Assembly (NCBI GenBank): GCA_009741485.1
Contig: CM019218.1
Location: 40,069,358 to 40,133,357, forward strand
DNA from: Malurus cyaneus samueli
Taxonomy: Eukaryota; Chordata; Aves; Passeriformes; Maluridae
Reading direction: 5' to 3'
Length of the DNA: 64,000 nt
Both the position numbers and the translations under genes were made by a program. Each line of letters starts with the position of its first letter. Position 1 is the first letter of the stretch. The notes under the pieces are model-generated. The model saw nothing but the letters and a program-made list of their open reading frames with translations. It ran no database searches and was not told where the DNA came from. Positions 37,687 to 50,296 of the stretch are shown one piece after another.

Positions 37687-40042
37687 ACAGGTTAGAGACA
37701 CACAATGTGTAAAGTTCTGTTTATTGCTCCATGTATATTTGAACGTTTTTCTCCACAGAATGTACCACATACCATGCACCATTGAAGCTGTCACAACATG
37801 AACATGCATTTTTCTCCCTGAAAATCTTGTTATTGGAAATGCTAAGATGGAAATAATAAGTATTAGATTTGTCAATCTTTTTCTTTGTTCATCTCTTACT
37901 GATTTTATGTCTAGCCCTTTACTACAGGACTCAACTCTTTCTCGAAATCACAAGCATCACCTCTGTCTTGGGACACTGGTAGGAGAATTTCCAAGGGTAG
38001 CACTTACAGGTGTAAATTGCTGTTTAACTTTTTATTCAAATCCATATTAAAATTTCTATCCTATGACGACTATAGCCTCCCGTATGAATGCATCTAAGAG
38101 TATAGAAATCTTACCCCCACTGAATGTGTATTCACCTAATTAAAACCCTTGTCTAGCTCTTATCAGCATGCCCTCTAATCTCCTAGCAAAGTCATGAAAG
38201 AATGTAAAGGCTGCAATAATTTCTTTAGAACAGAGTTGCACTCGAGGCATATTAGTGCTAGTAAGCTGGTGCTGCTGCTATTTTTCTTATGAATAAAGGA
38301 TTTCCATCTCTGTGGCCATCAGCATGAAGTCTTTCAAAAGTCATAAATTCTCAAAGAAAATAATTGAAAATCTCTGAAACAGATCTCTATGGGCAAAGTG
38401 TCAAATTGTGCAGCCCTAGTGCAAGCTCCACAGCCCTCCCTAAACTGATTCTTTTTAACCGTGCCAGTATTTGTTGTGCTTACCTGTGGCAACTGCCACC
38501 ACTTCCATTTTTCAAACAGCAAGAAATGTATTAGTGCCATTGTTAAAAGGCTCGATAAGGCAGTTACAGAGGAAGCCACGCCACAGGACTGTCAAATTAG
38601 CTGTGCAGATTAGGCTGCAACAGTAAAACCACAGAGACTCTGCAGCTGTTGTGGCAGGGTAAAGCCTGTCCTGGACTTGAAAAAGTGCACTGAAAAGGCC
38701 AAGGAAGCAGAGGGGCCATGGCAAGACCTAGCTATGGGAAATGCAAAAGGTAGGGGTACTCTTCCAAAGTCTGCCAGAAAATCCATTTACACCAATAGTC
38801 ATTGTGATGCAATGGAGCTGTTCCCTTTTCCCCCACTCAGCACTAATGCACACCAAACCTCCATCTGAAAGGAAGCAAGGCCAGCACATCACTCCCAGAG
38901 CATCACAGAGGACAGGAGCTAGGAAAAGGGTCCCAGTCCCTGCACACACCTAGACTCTGGCTCAAGCTGTGTGTTGCTGTTTGGCATCTTCCAGCATAGA
39001 GGAAAACTAGTCTTTTAGCTACAAATGTTTTTCATAGGAACACAAGGAATAAAGGTTGAATTCAAACCCACAGCTTGGTTTTGGGTGGTCAGTACCACTG
39101 CTACGTGCAAAAAGAAGTTGCATAATTGGAAACCACAGAGCCAGTGAGACAGCATTTGGAGTTTCTTCAAATTTTACCGAGTTTATTCCAAGTTTATATG
39201 GTATTTGCAATACCACCACTGGCTTATTATTTTTTTTTTATGACCATGGGACATAGTTCATAGCTCTATAGCTCTGGATAGATAAGTGCCTTGGAATGAC
39301 TGCAATTTCTAGGGAAGAAACTGTTTCCCTCAAAACCAAAAGAATTTAAAATGTTCAGGATGGAAATCCCTTTTACCTCCCATATAGTTTAGATAACTGC
39401 TCCCAGTGGAACAATTCCTGACTCCTGCTGCTAACTGGCTTGTGCTCCAAAGCTCAGCAACTCCTGCAAACTGAATTCTACCTTATGTAATTGCAGCAGC
39501 TGTTTATAGTTGATACAGTACCTTCGCTTCAGAAAAGATTCAAAAGGCTTTGCTGAGATTTCCAGACAACCTTATACTGTAATAGGTACTCATACAATAA
39601 TAGTGAATATCACCCTTCCTATTTTAAAATAGCTACTTTTATAGACATTAACGTACACTAAGTAAATTTCAACTTATGGATATGGTTAAACCAATAACAA
39701 AACTTGAATAACAAGGCATCACTGCAAAGGGAAAGGCCTTGAAATCTGCAAGCAGCAATGAGGTTTTTAGGCTCACTTGCCCTTGAGAGGATATTCTGTA
39801 GCTTGAAAAATCAAAGCAGAGGAAGCAATTTTAAAATATGCTAAATGGAGAAGCATATTTTGATTGGATAAACTAAAAGAAAATTGTCCCTTATTTGGCC
39901 ACTTAACCGGTCAGCTAATGGTAAGAGGGACTAGAAAGATTCTGAAAATAACCACATTAAAATTATAAAAATCAATACAATATTTTACAAGTATTCCGTG
40001 CAGTAAGTGCAGAAGCAGAAGAATTATAATGCATAAATCTGT

Positions 40043-40138
40043 ACGCGTCAGCTTAGCTGTGACCTTTGGAATTTGCGGCACCGATTTGAAGACACGTTTC
40101 TGATGCTGTCTGAATCTGAAAGGCACTGAAAAGTCACG
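40043..40138. promoter_or_regulatory. CpG-dense block, possible conserved element
   Basis: Six CpGs lie in 95 bp (including tacgcgtc and tgcggcaccg), with one more at 39997. This is far denser than the flanks. A minus-strand frame (39911-40150) reads a basic N-terminal part (FRFRQHQKRVFKSVPQIPKV), followed by hydrophobic residues that look like AT-rich background. No family was recognised. It is either constrained sequence or a chance cluster; it abuts a 32-A run. Confidence 0.22.
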
Positions 40139-40160
40139 ATAGATATGCATGCATTGAGGG

Positions 40161-40192
<32 letters not shown>
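40161..40192. repeat. Poly-A run (32 A)
   Basis: An uninterrupted homopolymer. I looked for a matching short duplication on either side, as expected of an A-tailed retroposon, and saw none. Confidence 0.95.
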
Positions 40193-40194
<2 letters not shown>

Positions 40195-43100
40195 CTACTG
40201 CAAAAAGCTCCAGAAACTTCTATTATTAGCCAGCTAAGTGAAGAACAGCTGTCATGACAGCCCCGTTCATGTAAATGGCAAGAGATAAATACGAACATAA
40301 TCAAGGTGCCTCAGTAACACTTTATTGACTTGAAGAGAGAAGCCTCCTCAAAGGTCAGAGCACCTTAAGTAGTTCACATCTGCACCTCAGGCATTCACCT
40401 CCTGAACCTCAGCTGGTGTAAATCAGCATGGACTAATTGGGCTGAGGTTAGCCATACTGATTTTAACATCTGCTGGGAATTTTGCCCTCTCCCTTGCTCT
40501 GTAAGGCTAAATAATGGGGTTTATTATGTTATGTGTCCTTATTCCTTCTGCTTCTTTTCCTCTAGGGATGACATATAACTCATTTTACCATCATGGTGTA
40601 TTTTTTATGAGTTAATAAGCCCAGACTAAAGCTGAACTGTGCAGGTGGTTTAAAAAGGAAAATCAGCGGACTGTTATTTTCCAGGGATTACCTCTCTAAA
40701 AAATTAGGAAATAAATTTTTATGTAAAAGGGATGTCACAAATACAATCCTTTTGGAACAGAGCTATTGGTTTTTGCATAATTTTGAGACAGCTTTAAGTA
40801 ACTGGAAACTCACTAATAATCAAGTTCTGTTGAAGTTAATGCCTTGCTTTTTCAAAAATACATATTTTTAAACACTGAAAATTTTTAGATTTTTTGCTCT
40901 GTTCATGTTCAGATAAGAAACTGCAGAAACTAAAACAAAACAAGAGACCAGACACAAAAACCGCAAACACGAAACAAAAAAAACTACCCAAGCATGAATT
41001 TTTCAAATCAAATAATTTTGGGGTTTTTTGCCATAAAGGTAGGTTTATGACATCAGACACCCTCAACAGACAAGATAAATACTTATCAGAATTATTCATA
41101 ACTATAGTCTTAAAAATAGCAGTTACTAAAACTCAAGCGTCATCATACAAGATTTTTATATAAATTATTGATTAGTTGAGTTCTTTGGACTATAAGTAAA
41201 TATTTGTAATTAGACAAGGTACCAGTTAATTGAGCAGGTGACTTGAAATTTCATAGAAATTTTTTAAACTAATATCTGAAGCTATTACCTTTTTTTCTTA
41301 TCCATGACCACCAGTGAGTTCTCTAACTGCTTTTCCATACATTCAGTTTTATCTGATCAACTATCTCCTAGAGGCTGAGCATCAAATTTCAAAACAAGTG
41401 TTTTGATATTTTGGATTGTTTGTGCTGGTCTTTTTCTACTTTCTTGGCTTTGGCCAAGGGTTTGTATCTTGAGTGGTAAAGCATTTAAGCTTTAAAGGTT
41501 TTCAGGTGTGAAAGAATTGAAGCAAAACCACATTCTGGATTGAAAGGTTCCCATTTCCTGCCAGATGGTCTTCTTCATCCTAAAAGAAAATGAAACCTGC
41601 CCTTTTTATTCATGCAGAATATCAGGCAACTTCCTATTGTTGTTGAAATAAATGGAATGATCCCCTTCCATTTTGAAAAAATAGCAAAGTCATGCAGCAG
41701 ATTTCTTCACCAGCACTGCCACACTTTGAGTGGATCATTAAAACACAACACTATCAGACCTGTATTTTTACTTCTGGCTATATTTATACTGTATTCAAAA
41801 GTAGCCTTTCAAAGGTGGGCCTATTAACAGGAAATTTTATTTTTAGATGTTTTAACATTTTTCTTCACTAGCCATCTCTGAAGTTAAGGCAGGAGCTAAG
41901 CTAATGCTAAAAAACATTTTTTCAATGAATATTTGTTTCAACAGCTACATGAATTCATGAAATACTTTTTTGAATGCTTTGGATGATTACTTTTGCAAGC
42001 AATCATGCTCCAAGTTTTATGAGCACCTTCTCTCAAGTTATTTTTAAACCCACATCAATAAAAATGCATTGAGAATTTTTTTTACAATGTGATTTTAAGA
42101 AGCGATGGCCATATTGGCTTAGTCCTTCAGCTATCCAAGAGACAAAGTGAGCTTTTAGAAGTTACTGTCACCACTGAAACAAAACTTTGGTGATTCATTA
42201 CCTGGTAGCTCTCTTGTCATTGTGGTGAGTAAAGTGAGAATAAATGATTCCATATGGAAGAAGGCAAGGGCTGACGAGAGTCACATCCAGAACACACAGA
42301 ATTTAAAAGTGACTGAAAGACAGTTCCTCTTTGTATGCAATCTGTTCAGTCTGTGCATCTCACCCCATTTCATTTCTCTGGCTATTTCTTGATCCTTAAA
42401 AAAAATGGTGACTGTGAGAATTACAGTAAGAAAGAAATATTCAGCCTCTTCTAGCCATGGGTTATATATGCAAAGACTTGTAAGAGTCTGGAATTAAACT
42501 GCTTTACTCCTACTCAGCAAGCAGAATGTTCAATATGACTCTTTCTGGATCAAATGCTCATTGCCAGGAGCAGAGTTCTAGAATAGGAGACCAGTGCTGT
42601 CATCTATCAGGTACCTATTACCTCCTTGAGCATCTAAGATCTACTGAGGCAATAAGCTTGCCAACCTAATTGTTAAATTTATTGTGTTTCATTAATGTCT
42701 TTCTATCAATCATATTGAGCATAGTCCAGCTCTGTATGAAGTCTCTGAAAAATTACCATTGTCTTCAGAGGAAGCTGGATCAGGAAGCAATAGAGATGCC
42801 AGTTGATGGAATACGTGTAGAAAATGCAATCATCTCTTAAAACAAATCATATGTTATCTCAAAAGTGATAAAATGTCATTTAACTTCTGTTGGCATTCGT
42901 ACTCACTTGTGCACCTGCAGAGACAATATTCTTAAGGTTGAATGATATTTAGAGCGAAGACAAAAGCAGAATGTCAACAGGTAAAGTAATTTGGCTCTCA
43001 TATTGACTACAGCAATTTGGGTGGCCACTGCTGTGAATTAGATAAATGACAGCTGAAAAAAAAAATCAGATCTCCATCAATAAAAAACCAGTTGATATGA

Positions 43101-43719
43101 GAAATAGGTCTAAAAAGCACAAGCCATTGAAAAGTTTGATTACCTTTTTATAATTGTCTAGCAAACACTGTTTTGTAAGTGCTGTCCTTAAAGAGAACAA
43201 TCTAATCTTTCCCAGGGAATGTGTGACAACTGTTCTCTTTTCTCATACTGCACACTTAAAGGTCCATGGATCACACTTGCCACACAAACAAACAAAGGGA
43301 GCTTTAATGGCCTGGCACTGGCTGGCTATTAATCAAATAATGGTGAAAGGCTGGGACATTAAAAGAAAAAAAAATACAAAAAACAGCTAAACTATATTAA
43401 ATCAATGGACAATGGAAAGAGACTTCAAAGGAAGCTTTTGCCTTGAAGGAGATCTGATAAACACTAATTATTTTAATTAGCCTTCAGGTTTTACCTGTGG
43501 TAAGAAGCACAGAGCAAGGTAAAACATTGCTGGGTTGAAGTTCACATCTGTGTTTTGCCCTTTAGCCCCTGCTTTTCACAGTGCCCAATACAGCTCAGAA
43601 GTTCAGTTAAAGAGGGGTGGGAAAGGGTGTGTCAAATGTGCTTGGTAAAGGTTTAACAGCTGAGCCTGTTTTCCCTAAATGATACCTAAATGTCACCTAA
43701 ATTCATGTGCATGTCAAAT

Positions 43720-43820
43720 ACATATTAATATATGTAATATATGTATACCAAACAGATATAGACCACATAATTAAAGTATAGCTGCAGGCATGAGTATATA
43801 TATGGATTATATATACATAC
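43720..43820. repeat. AT-rich microsatellite-like tract
   Basis: There are two clusters of atatgta/tatata units (43720-43750 and 43792-43820) separated by ordinary sequence. Confidence 0.8.
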
Positions 43821-43911
43821 TCGGCAATTTGAAATCAAAATTTTTCATCAGAAGTTTCTACATCTGTAGGTTTGGAAGAAGGAAATACTTTTTGAAATGG
43901 TGATTTTGTTT

Positions 43912-43954
43912 CAACCTCATAAGAACAATCATACCAACAACCTCATAAGAACAA
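43912..43954. repeat. 17-bp direct repeat, 26-bp period
   Basis: caacctcataagaacaa occurs identically at 43912-43928 and 43938-43954. Confidence 0.9.
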
Positions 43955-44145
43955 CTTTTTTTAAAAAGTTTTAATTCAGTCACTTTGCTTGTATTCCATC
44001 AAATTGTATTGTATAAAGAGGGACAAAAGTAAAAGCAGGTAATTAAATGTGTCAGGAAGGTCTTCTCAACATTTCCAGAACAACATTTTCCTGTAACCTT
44101 TCTTGAAGACAATTTAAAAATGTTGATTTCTTTTTCCGGTGTGAG

Positions 44146-44496
44146 ATGAAGAGAAAAATCGCAAATTACAGGAACAAAACCACAGACTTCCAATTAGTAC
44201 TGAAAATGCATTTAATATTGTTACTTGCTCGCCTCACAAGGTTGATGGGAGGTTTTGCTCAACAAGGTTTCTCAAGCTCTGCAAACTGCTTAAGGAAAGG
44301 TAATTTTTTTTTCCCCAAACACCAAGTGTTATTTTTTTATTGGCTTCTGAAGCTGACGCAGAGGCAACTCCCATTCCAACAGAGGCAATTTGCGATCCTC
44401 ATCTACACAACCAACTTGCATACACAGTTGCCCCCTTCAGGGAGTATTTTCTATAACTATGTGGCTTTACTTACTTATTTTGCTAGTAAAACGTAA
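44146..44496 (+). other. Unrecognised 116-codon open frame
   Basis: The frame begins with ATG (MKRKIANYRNKTTDF) and runs through sequence that is slightly richer in CpG than average; about a dozen CpGs are spread over 44136-44850. The translation is rich in Leu, Phe and Gln with no recognised domain. A second 67-codon frame overlaps its end. It is most likely a chance frame. Confidence 0.12.
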
Positions 44497-44914
44497 ACCA
44501 CATCTGTGCAATAAACAGTGTGAATCACGTTTTGAAAAAGCCTGGGTTGCTCAGGCTTTTCTCAATTCCTTCAGAATGAAATACCTGCAGTAGTACCTAT
44601 TGAGCCTTCATCTCAGGGGAGAGTCAAATGTTACAGTTTCATTTACTTGAGCATGTGAAGAGTGGAGGTATGTTTTATTAGGAACATATGGAGGGAATCG
44701 ATAACCCAGTAGCAAAGGACAAGATCTGCGTCTTGTGATTCTGCTTCCCTGCGTGGCTGCCTGAGTTAAGACGTCCTATAAAGTTGTAATATCATGTTAT
44801 CCTCTTTTTGCAATAAGTAATGCTAAGTTTGTGTCTCAGACAAAGCCTCTTCGGCAAATTTCTGTTTTGAATGAGAAGAAAAGAAGGAAAATGTATGGAT
44901 TTTTAAGATGTACC

Positions 44915-44946
44915 TATATGATATATATATATTATTATTATATATA

Positions 44947-44977
<31 letters not shown>

Positions 44978-44978
44978 C
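44915..44978. repeat. (TA)n microsatellite with ATT interruptions
   Basis: About 64 bp, ending in an uninterrupted (TA) run. Length is likely to be polymorphic. Confidence 0.95.
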
Positions 44979-46029
44979 AGTTAGAAAAGCACTGCAGATG
45001 AAAATATAGTATTTAAAAACAGACAGGAAAATAAATCTGGATTTTTTTTTCCTATCTTACTATGGGCTCTCGTGCAGTATAGCTTGGTTTGGACTCACAC
45101 TGATTTTTCTAAATTCCAAATTCATTCTTGTGCCAGTTTAATCTCTTAATCACTTAATTTTCTTTAGGATTACCACAAGACAGATTAAAAAAAACAAAAC
45201 CATACCTCCTCCAACTAACTAGATAAAGAGATTTCCTAAGTGCCTAACTGAGTTGGAGTTGAATATGTTTGCATTCAGTGCTAAGGTTTTGCTACAATGT
45301 ACACTCATAACATTCCAAAATGTGGACCTGCACAGATGTTCACCATTTTAAAGTCTGCATCACACATTTCCAAGCATTCTGTAGTAAATCTGGCCATTTC
45401 GTCTGAAAAGAGCTAACCAGAAGCCCTGCAACAAGATTTAATTTAGTGCTGCATTTCATTTTTTCATCCATTTTTCGGGAATCTTTGTGGGGGGGGAGAG
45501 GGTCATTTGTTCATTTCACTTATTTAGAAAGCATTAATTATTTCTAAGGAGGAATAGTTTTATAGTGGTAGCGTTTTGACTTCCTTCTCTGCTTTCTTGC
45601 CTACGCCAGTGTTCACATTTTTTCCCCTCAGGGACACTGTGAGCATACTGACACCCTAGATAAAATCAAATATAGGAAGATTATTTACTCCTGAAAAGCA
45701 ATTTGTCCTGTAGATTTTCAAGGACCTATAACCAGTTAATAAAAATTATATACAAAATCTATGTACTGTATATCAGAATGCAATGGGGAACCTAACATCC
45801 ATTAATGTTGACCCAGATAGTTATAAACTTGTGTATACAAAGGTCAGCTCCTTTCTTACTGTTGTTCAAAACAAGAGATTTCAGAGGAAATGTAAAATGT
45901 GGATGAGGAAAACAACAATATCATCTTTCTTGTGAAAAGCTACAGCCTGGACTGATATTTAAAGTAAGATTTGAAAGGTGCCTACAAACTCCAGAGTATC
46001 AGATGATTAGAAATGGATCACATATTCTG

Positions 46030-46441
46030 CAAGGAAAGGAGATGAGATTCTCTCCCAACAGAATTGGGATTTTTCAACCTGGAGAAGAGAAGGCTTTGGG
46101 GTGACTTAATTGCCACCTTCCAGAACCTGAAGGGAACCTTCAAGGAAGCTGAAGAGAGACTATTTACAAGTGACAGGACAAGAGAGAGTGGCTTTGAAGT
46201 GAAAGATGGCAGGTTTAGATTGGACAGAAAGTAATCCTCTGCTGTGAGAGTGGGAGCAGTGGAACAGGTTACCCAGAGAAGCTGTGGGTGCCCCATCCCT
46301 GGCAGTGCTCAAGGCCACAATGAATGAAAATCTGAACAACCTGGTCTAGTGGAAGACGTGCCTGCTCACGGCAGGGGGATTGGAACTAGATGATCTTTAA
46401 GGTCTGTTCTAAATCAATGTTTTTCTGTGATTCTATGATTA
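46030..46441 (+). mobile_element. CR1 LINE fragment, 3' end, plus strand
   Basis: This is the best-preserved CR1 3' terminus in the window. It includes 'ttcaacctggagaagagaag', 'ttccagaacctgaaggga', 'ggttacccagagaagctgtg', 'gtgccccatccctggcagtg', 'caacctggtctagtggaag', 'ggaactagatgatctttaag' and the terminal 'gtgattctatgatta'. It is 5'-truncated, with a small internal loss before the 'gggagcagtggaacagg' segment. The 92-codon minus-strand frame is its shadow. CR1 priming leaves such ATTCTATG-type ends instead of a poly-A tail. Confidence 0.96.
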
Positions 46442-47824
46442 GGTCATCATTCCTTGTAAAACATGCTATGTGAGCCACTTAGTTGCTAAAATGATACAGC
46501 TAGGAAAGCACAGAGAAAATGTTGTGTGGAATTTCAAACAGCCTCAATGACAACCCATTTAGCACTCTTTTCAGGACCACACACAAATGATGAAAAGGTT
46601 ATTCTTTCTCAGTATACTGTCAAAAGATGATATAAAGGCTGATCATTGTGCTCTACACCATCCAATAGCTCTTCAAGTGCCTCAGGGATAAGGGATAGGT
46701 TAGAGGAAATATCTATTTGATCTCTTTTTATCTTTTTTGAAACAGTAGAACATCGTACATATAACAGGATGAAAAACAAGCTTAGACAATACAACTACTG
46801 CATCACTTTGTGGGTTCAGTGTTTGTACTTACTGAACAATAGCACATTGTCTCTCACATTACACAGCAAAGGCAACAGTAATGATAACAAGTGACTCAGG
46901 CAGGCAGGAAATTCTCTGTTATCATAGAATCAGAAGGTATGGGAGAAGAGTTCCATGAACACTTTTGCTTAAATTCAGTTTCAAATATTAGTGTACTGAG
47001 AAAAAATTGAAGGCCGTCATTGAACCTTGCATGTTCTTAGAATTTTCTACTTGGTGTGGTTAGTTTAGGGGCTAAATGTAGCTAAACACAAAACAGGCCC
47101 AGTCAAAACTGATATCATACATAGTCTTGCAATACAATGCTCTAAGATTTTGCCTTATTAATACTGATTTTGTCTTGGTAGTTTTGAATCATTGTTATAT
47201 CCTTTGAGCAGTGCAGTAACAGAGTGAACCTTGCTGTTGAACTTTGCTAAGGCACACTTTTACAGCATCATATTTCAATAAAACCACTTCTGCTGATACC
47301 TTGGACAGCAGCTCTTTAAGCAGAGTGAATTGTCCATTTCCTAAATACAGCTTCACTACACTGTAACTCATAATTGACTCTTTTGCTCTTCATATTAGTT
47401 CCTAATTCCAATATGGTCCATTTAATGTTTTCAAAATTGTAAACGTTAATTCATTTTTATGATTTCATCCCGCTGACACAGATGAGAAGTCCCAACACTG
47501 AGGATGGAAAATGAAAAAGTATTTTTTGCCAAATTGTAGAGAGTAAAATGTGAACTGGAATTGACCCACAAAGACACTGTAATCTTCAGGAATAAGTTTC
47601 TGCTGCAGGACAAGTCCTCAGAGACAATCTGAAACTCTAGGGTTCCTTTTTCCTTTTTATTTGCAAATAAGTCTGGTGTTTGAGGTCCTCAAATACCATC
47701 CTGCATTGGCCATTGCAGAATTTAGAGGATTTATGTTTTGTAAAATGACTAGCATTTACCATAGTTTCTTTCTTTGATCCAAATATTTGAATATGTTTGG
47801 ATTTGCCTACAAGCTTACTTCCTA

Positions 47825-47849
47825 TTTTTTTTTTTTTTTTGGGGGGGGG
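47825..47849. repeat. T16 followed by G9
   Basis: Two homopolymers are directly adjacent, followed by agggtgg. Such a junction is prone to slippage and sequencing error. Confidence 0.95.
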
Positions 47850-48062
47850 AGGGTGGTGATTAAATGAATTATAAGAAGCAGTAATCTCATTTCTGTCAAA
47901 TTATGAGACTGGAGGCTGACTTCATGTTCAGAAACAGTGAACGCACCCAGATATTTGTCATAAAGACCTACTGATATGGATAATGTCACAATTTGAAACC
48001 TTGCAACATGATTTCAGAGAGTCCTGAAGAAAAAATTACTTCAATGGGAATGAAATTAACTG

Positions 48063-48085
48063 GACATATACTGTCAGTATATGTC
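48063..48085. repeat. Perfect inverted repeat, 11-bp arms, 1-nt spacer
   Basis: gacatatactg, then t, then cagtatatgtc. The near-zero spacer favours a cruciform or a symmetric protein site over an RNA hairpin. Confidence 0.92.
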
Positions 48086-49363
48086 AGGATTCTGAAAACT
48101 GTGTTAATAGTTTGAAGATCTCCTTAAGGGCTGAAAATGAGTAGCTTCTACAAGCTCTTGGGAAAATTATGTGTGATGAAAACATGTAGTTCTTTGCTAA
48201 ATCTGTTTTAGCAGCAATTTACAGGTTTTTCCAAGCACTGAAATCAAATTCATACAGACTTCACTGACTTCAATAGATTTATCTTAACGATGGTTTTAGA
48301 TAAACAATTACAATAAACTTTCTTGTAAAATATGTTATTAGAAAAAAAGATAAAAAGTTTTAATTTTAATTCAAAGTATTATCGCTGTAGTGGAAATGCA
48401 TTAACACCCTTGGTGTGAGAGATTACCCTTCTTTTTATAAAATTTTGGGTTTAGGATGGTCAGCAGAGATTATGTTGATGATTACAGTGGAGCTAGGTGC
48501 TGTTTCAGATCAGGGCAATACTGTAAAAATGCAAATGCAGATGGAAATTATCTTGAGGTCTGAATTGTTTAAGATTTCACTGTGCACTCCTTAACACCAC
48601 TCGCTGAAGTCCAGGTCACTTTGGACCTGGCAGGCCTCTGTAAAACAAATCTTTCTGCAGAAAGACAACCAGCAGTATAGAAGCAACGGTTTTCAGCAGA
48701 TGCTCTGAAGTACACTGTAAAAGCAAATGAGTGGTCTGCCTAGGAACATAGTGAACACTTTCTGAAACTGGTGTTGAGATGTTCTGGAGTCAAGACTGAT
48801 AAAAACACATACATTTCCCACCTTCATTTGAAAAAACTCTTAACTTTCCAGAAGTCTGCTCCATCTTAGCCCATTTCTATCTACACAGAACTGCACTGAT
48901 TTACGCAACTATTTTATTTTCTCCTTGAAAATATGATTGAAAACCTTTAGCCCTTACATGCACAAACTTTCATGAAGTTCAGCAGCATTGAATTCTTGTT
49001 TGTACTCATATCCAGCTCCTTTATCATTCAAAGAGAATATGACTAAGTCTAATCTTTAAAACAAAACCATAAAGCAACCCTCAGCCAGAGCAAAAAAAAG
49101 AAGCTAATTATATTAGCAAAACTAATAAAGGTCAACTACTGTGCTAGCTAAGAATCATACCTCTGATGTAACCACAAATGCACAGATTGTAGTATAAGTC
49201 AGTCTTATATAACTTCAAGAAAAAAAAACACATTAAAATTGAGAAGTCTAGGAAGAGAAATTGAAAAATGGAAACATTACTTTGAGCTTACAAATTTTCT
49301 TCTACCTCTATAAGTAACAAAACTGATTTATGGAAATTGATAGGGGCTCTGGCTTTCTTATGA

Positions 49364-49399
49364 ACAAGAATTCATCCACATACAAGAATTCACCCACAG
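49364..49399. repeat. 18-bp tandem duplication
   Basis: acaagaattcatccacat is followed immediately by acaagaattcacccacag, with two differences. Confidence 0.9.
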
Positions 49400-50269
49400 A
49401 AATGTGCTCCAGGCACCACTATTATTACAGAGAACTGAAAAAGGAATTGCTGTCCACTGTAGTGAGATAGATACAGTTAATGAGAGACTAATAAAGAACT
49501 GGTGCTCTTCATTCTCTCAGGAAGAGTTACTCGAAAGCTTAAAGTGAATGTTACAGATTCATCTTGACCTCTCTGTTGGCTCAAACACTCTGTCGAGTCC
49601 TTTCAATACCAGAAAAATTAATAATTTTATTCTGATAGCCACAATTTTCTACCAATATAAACAAACAAAAAAAAACTTTAGAAAACAAGAGAAACACTGG
49701 AAAAGAGATATATTTTGCATGCATCATTCCTAGAAAATGCATAGCATATATCCATCCATTTGTCTATCTAGCAAGATAATTAAATAGCTGTCCACCTGCA
49801 TGTGCCTGTCTATGTGAATATCCATCTATGTAAATATCCAAATATCTCCCACAATGCAGTACTCATGTTATTCCCAGCCTGCTGTCCCAGCCTTGAAGGT
49901 CTGGAGCACTACTCTCTCCATTCCTTCACCCCCTCCCTCCCTGCTCTGTGGCCATCCAGAACATTTAGTGGGAACTGAGAATGGAGTAGCAAGTTGTAGC
50001 TGGTCTTGTTCAATACGCTCTTTCTATCAATCCACTCTGTTAACTTTGATCAGTAGGGAAGCAACAGTGGGAAAAAATCGTCTCCCATCTCAGCTAAGAT
50101 GCAGTGAATAGCAAATGAGAAAGCGACTGAAATGCACAAATGCATCTGCTTTTATCATTTCCCATCCTCAGAAGATAGTGGGAAAGAGGGAATTACCCAA
50201 CCTGAGAAACAGCAGATTCAGTTGAAAACTTTTCGACCAAGACTAAAAAAGTGCCTTGGTATGAGTGTA

Positions 50270-50296
50270 TTTTTCTTTTTTTTCTTTTTTTTTTTT
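50270..50296. repeat. T-rich tract with C interruptions
   Basis: Polypyrimidine on the plus strand, in runs of up to 12-14 T. It is followed by no obvious exon. Confidence 0.9.

Larger units (their letters stand above)
22931..46029. other. Gene-free AT-rich stretch, central part
   Basis: No known gene is recognised across this 23 kb. Separately listed items are microsatellites (23546-23604, 37596-37686, 43720-43820, 44915-44978), homopolymers (24411-24434, 40161-40192), a G-run (31207-31233), short duplications (26075-26164, 43912-43954), an inverted repeat (30295-30324), CpG-retaining blocks (29671-30036, 40043-40138) and three long open frames (26810-27319, 31726-32286, 44146-44496). GC-richer patches at 32700-33010 and 38400-38960 have many overlapping frames and no recognisable product. 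The remainder shows nothing beyond AT-rich sequence. Confidence 0.7.

Noticed and set aside
38400..38960. GC-richer patch with five overlapping frames on both strands
   Set aside because: Many frames open at once indicates composition, and no translation is recognisable; no CpG island is present.
46920..46945. atcatagaatcagaagg, resembling the 3' end of a minus-strand CR1
   Set aside because: Only about 12 bases match the CR1 tail and no CR1 body follows. The same short word occurs near 60981, also without a body.
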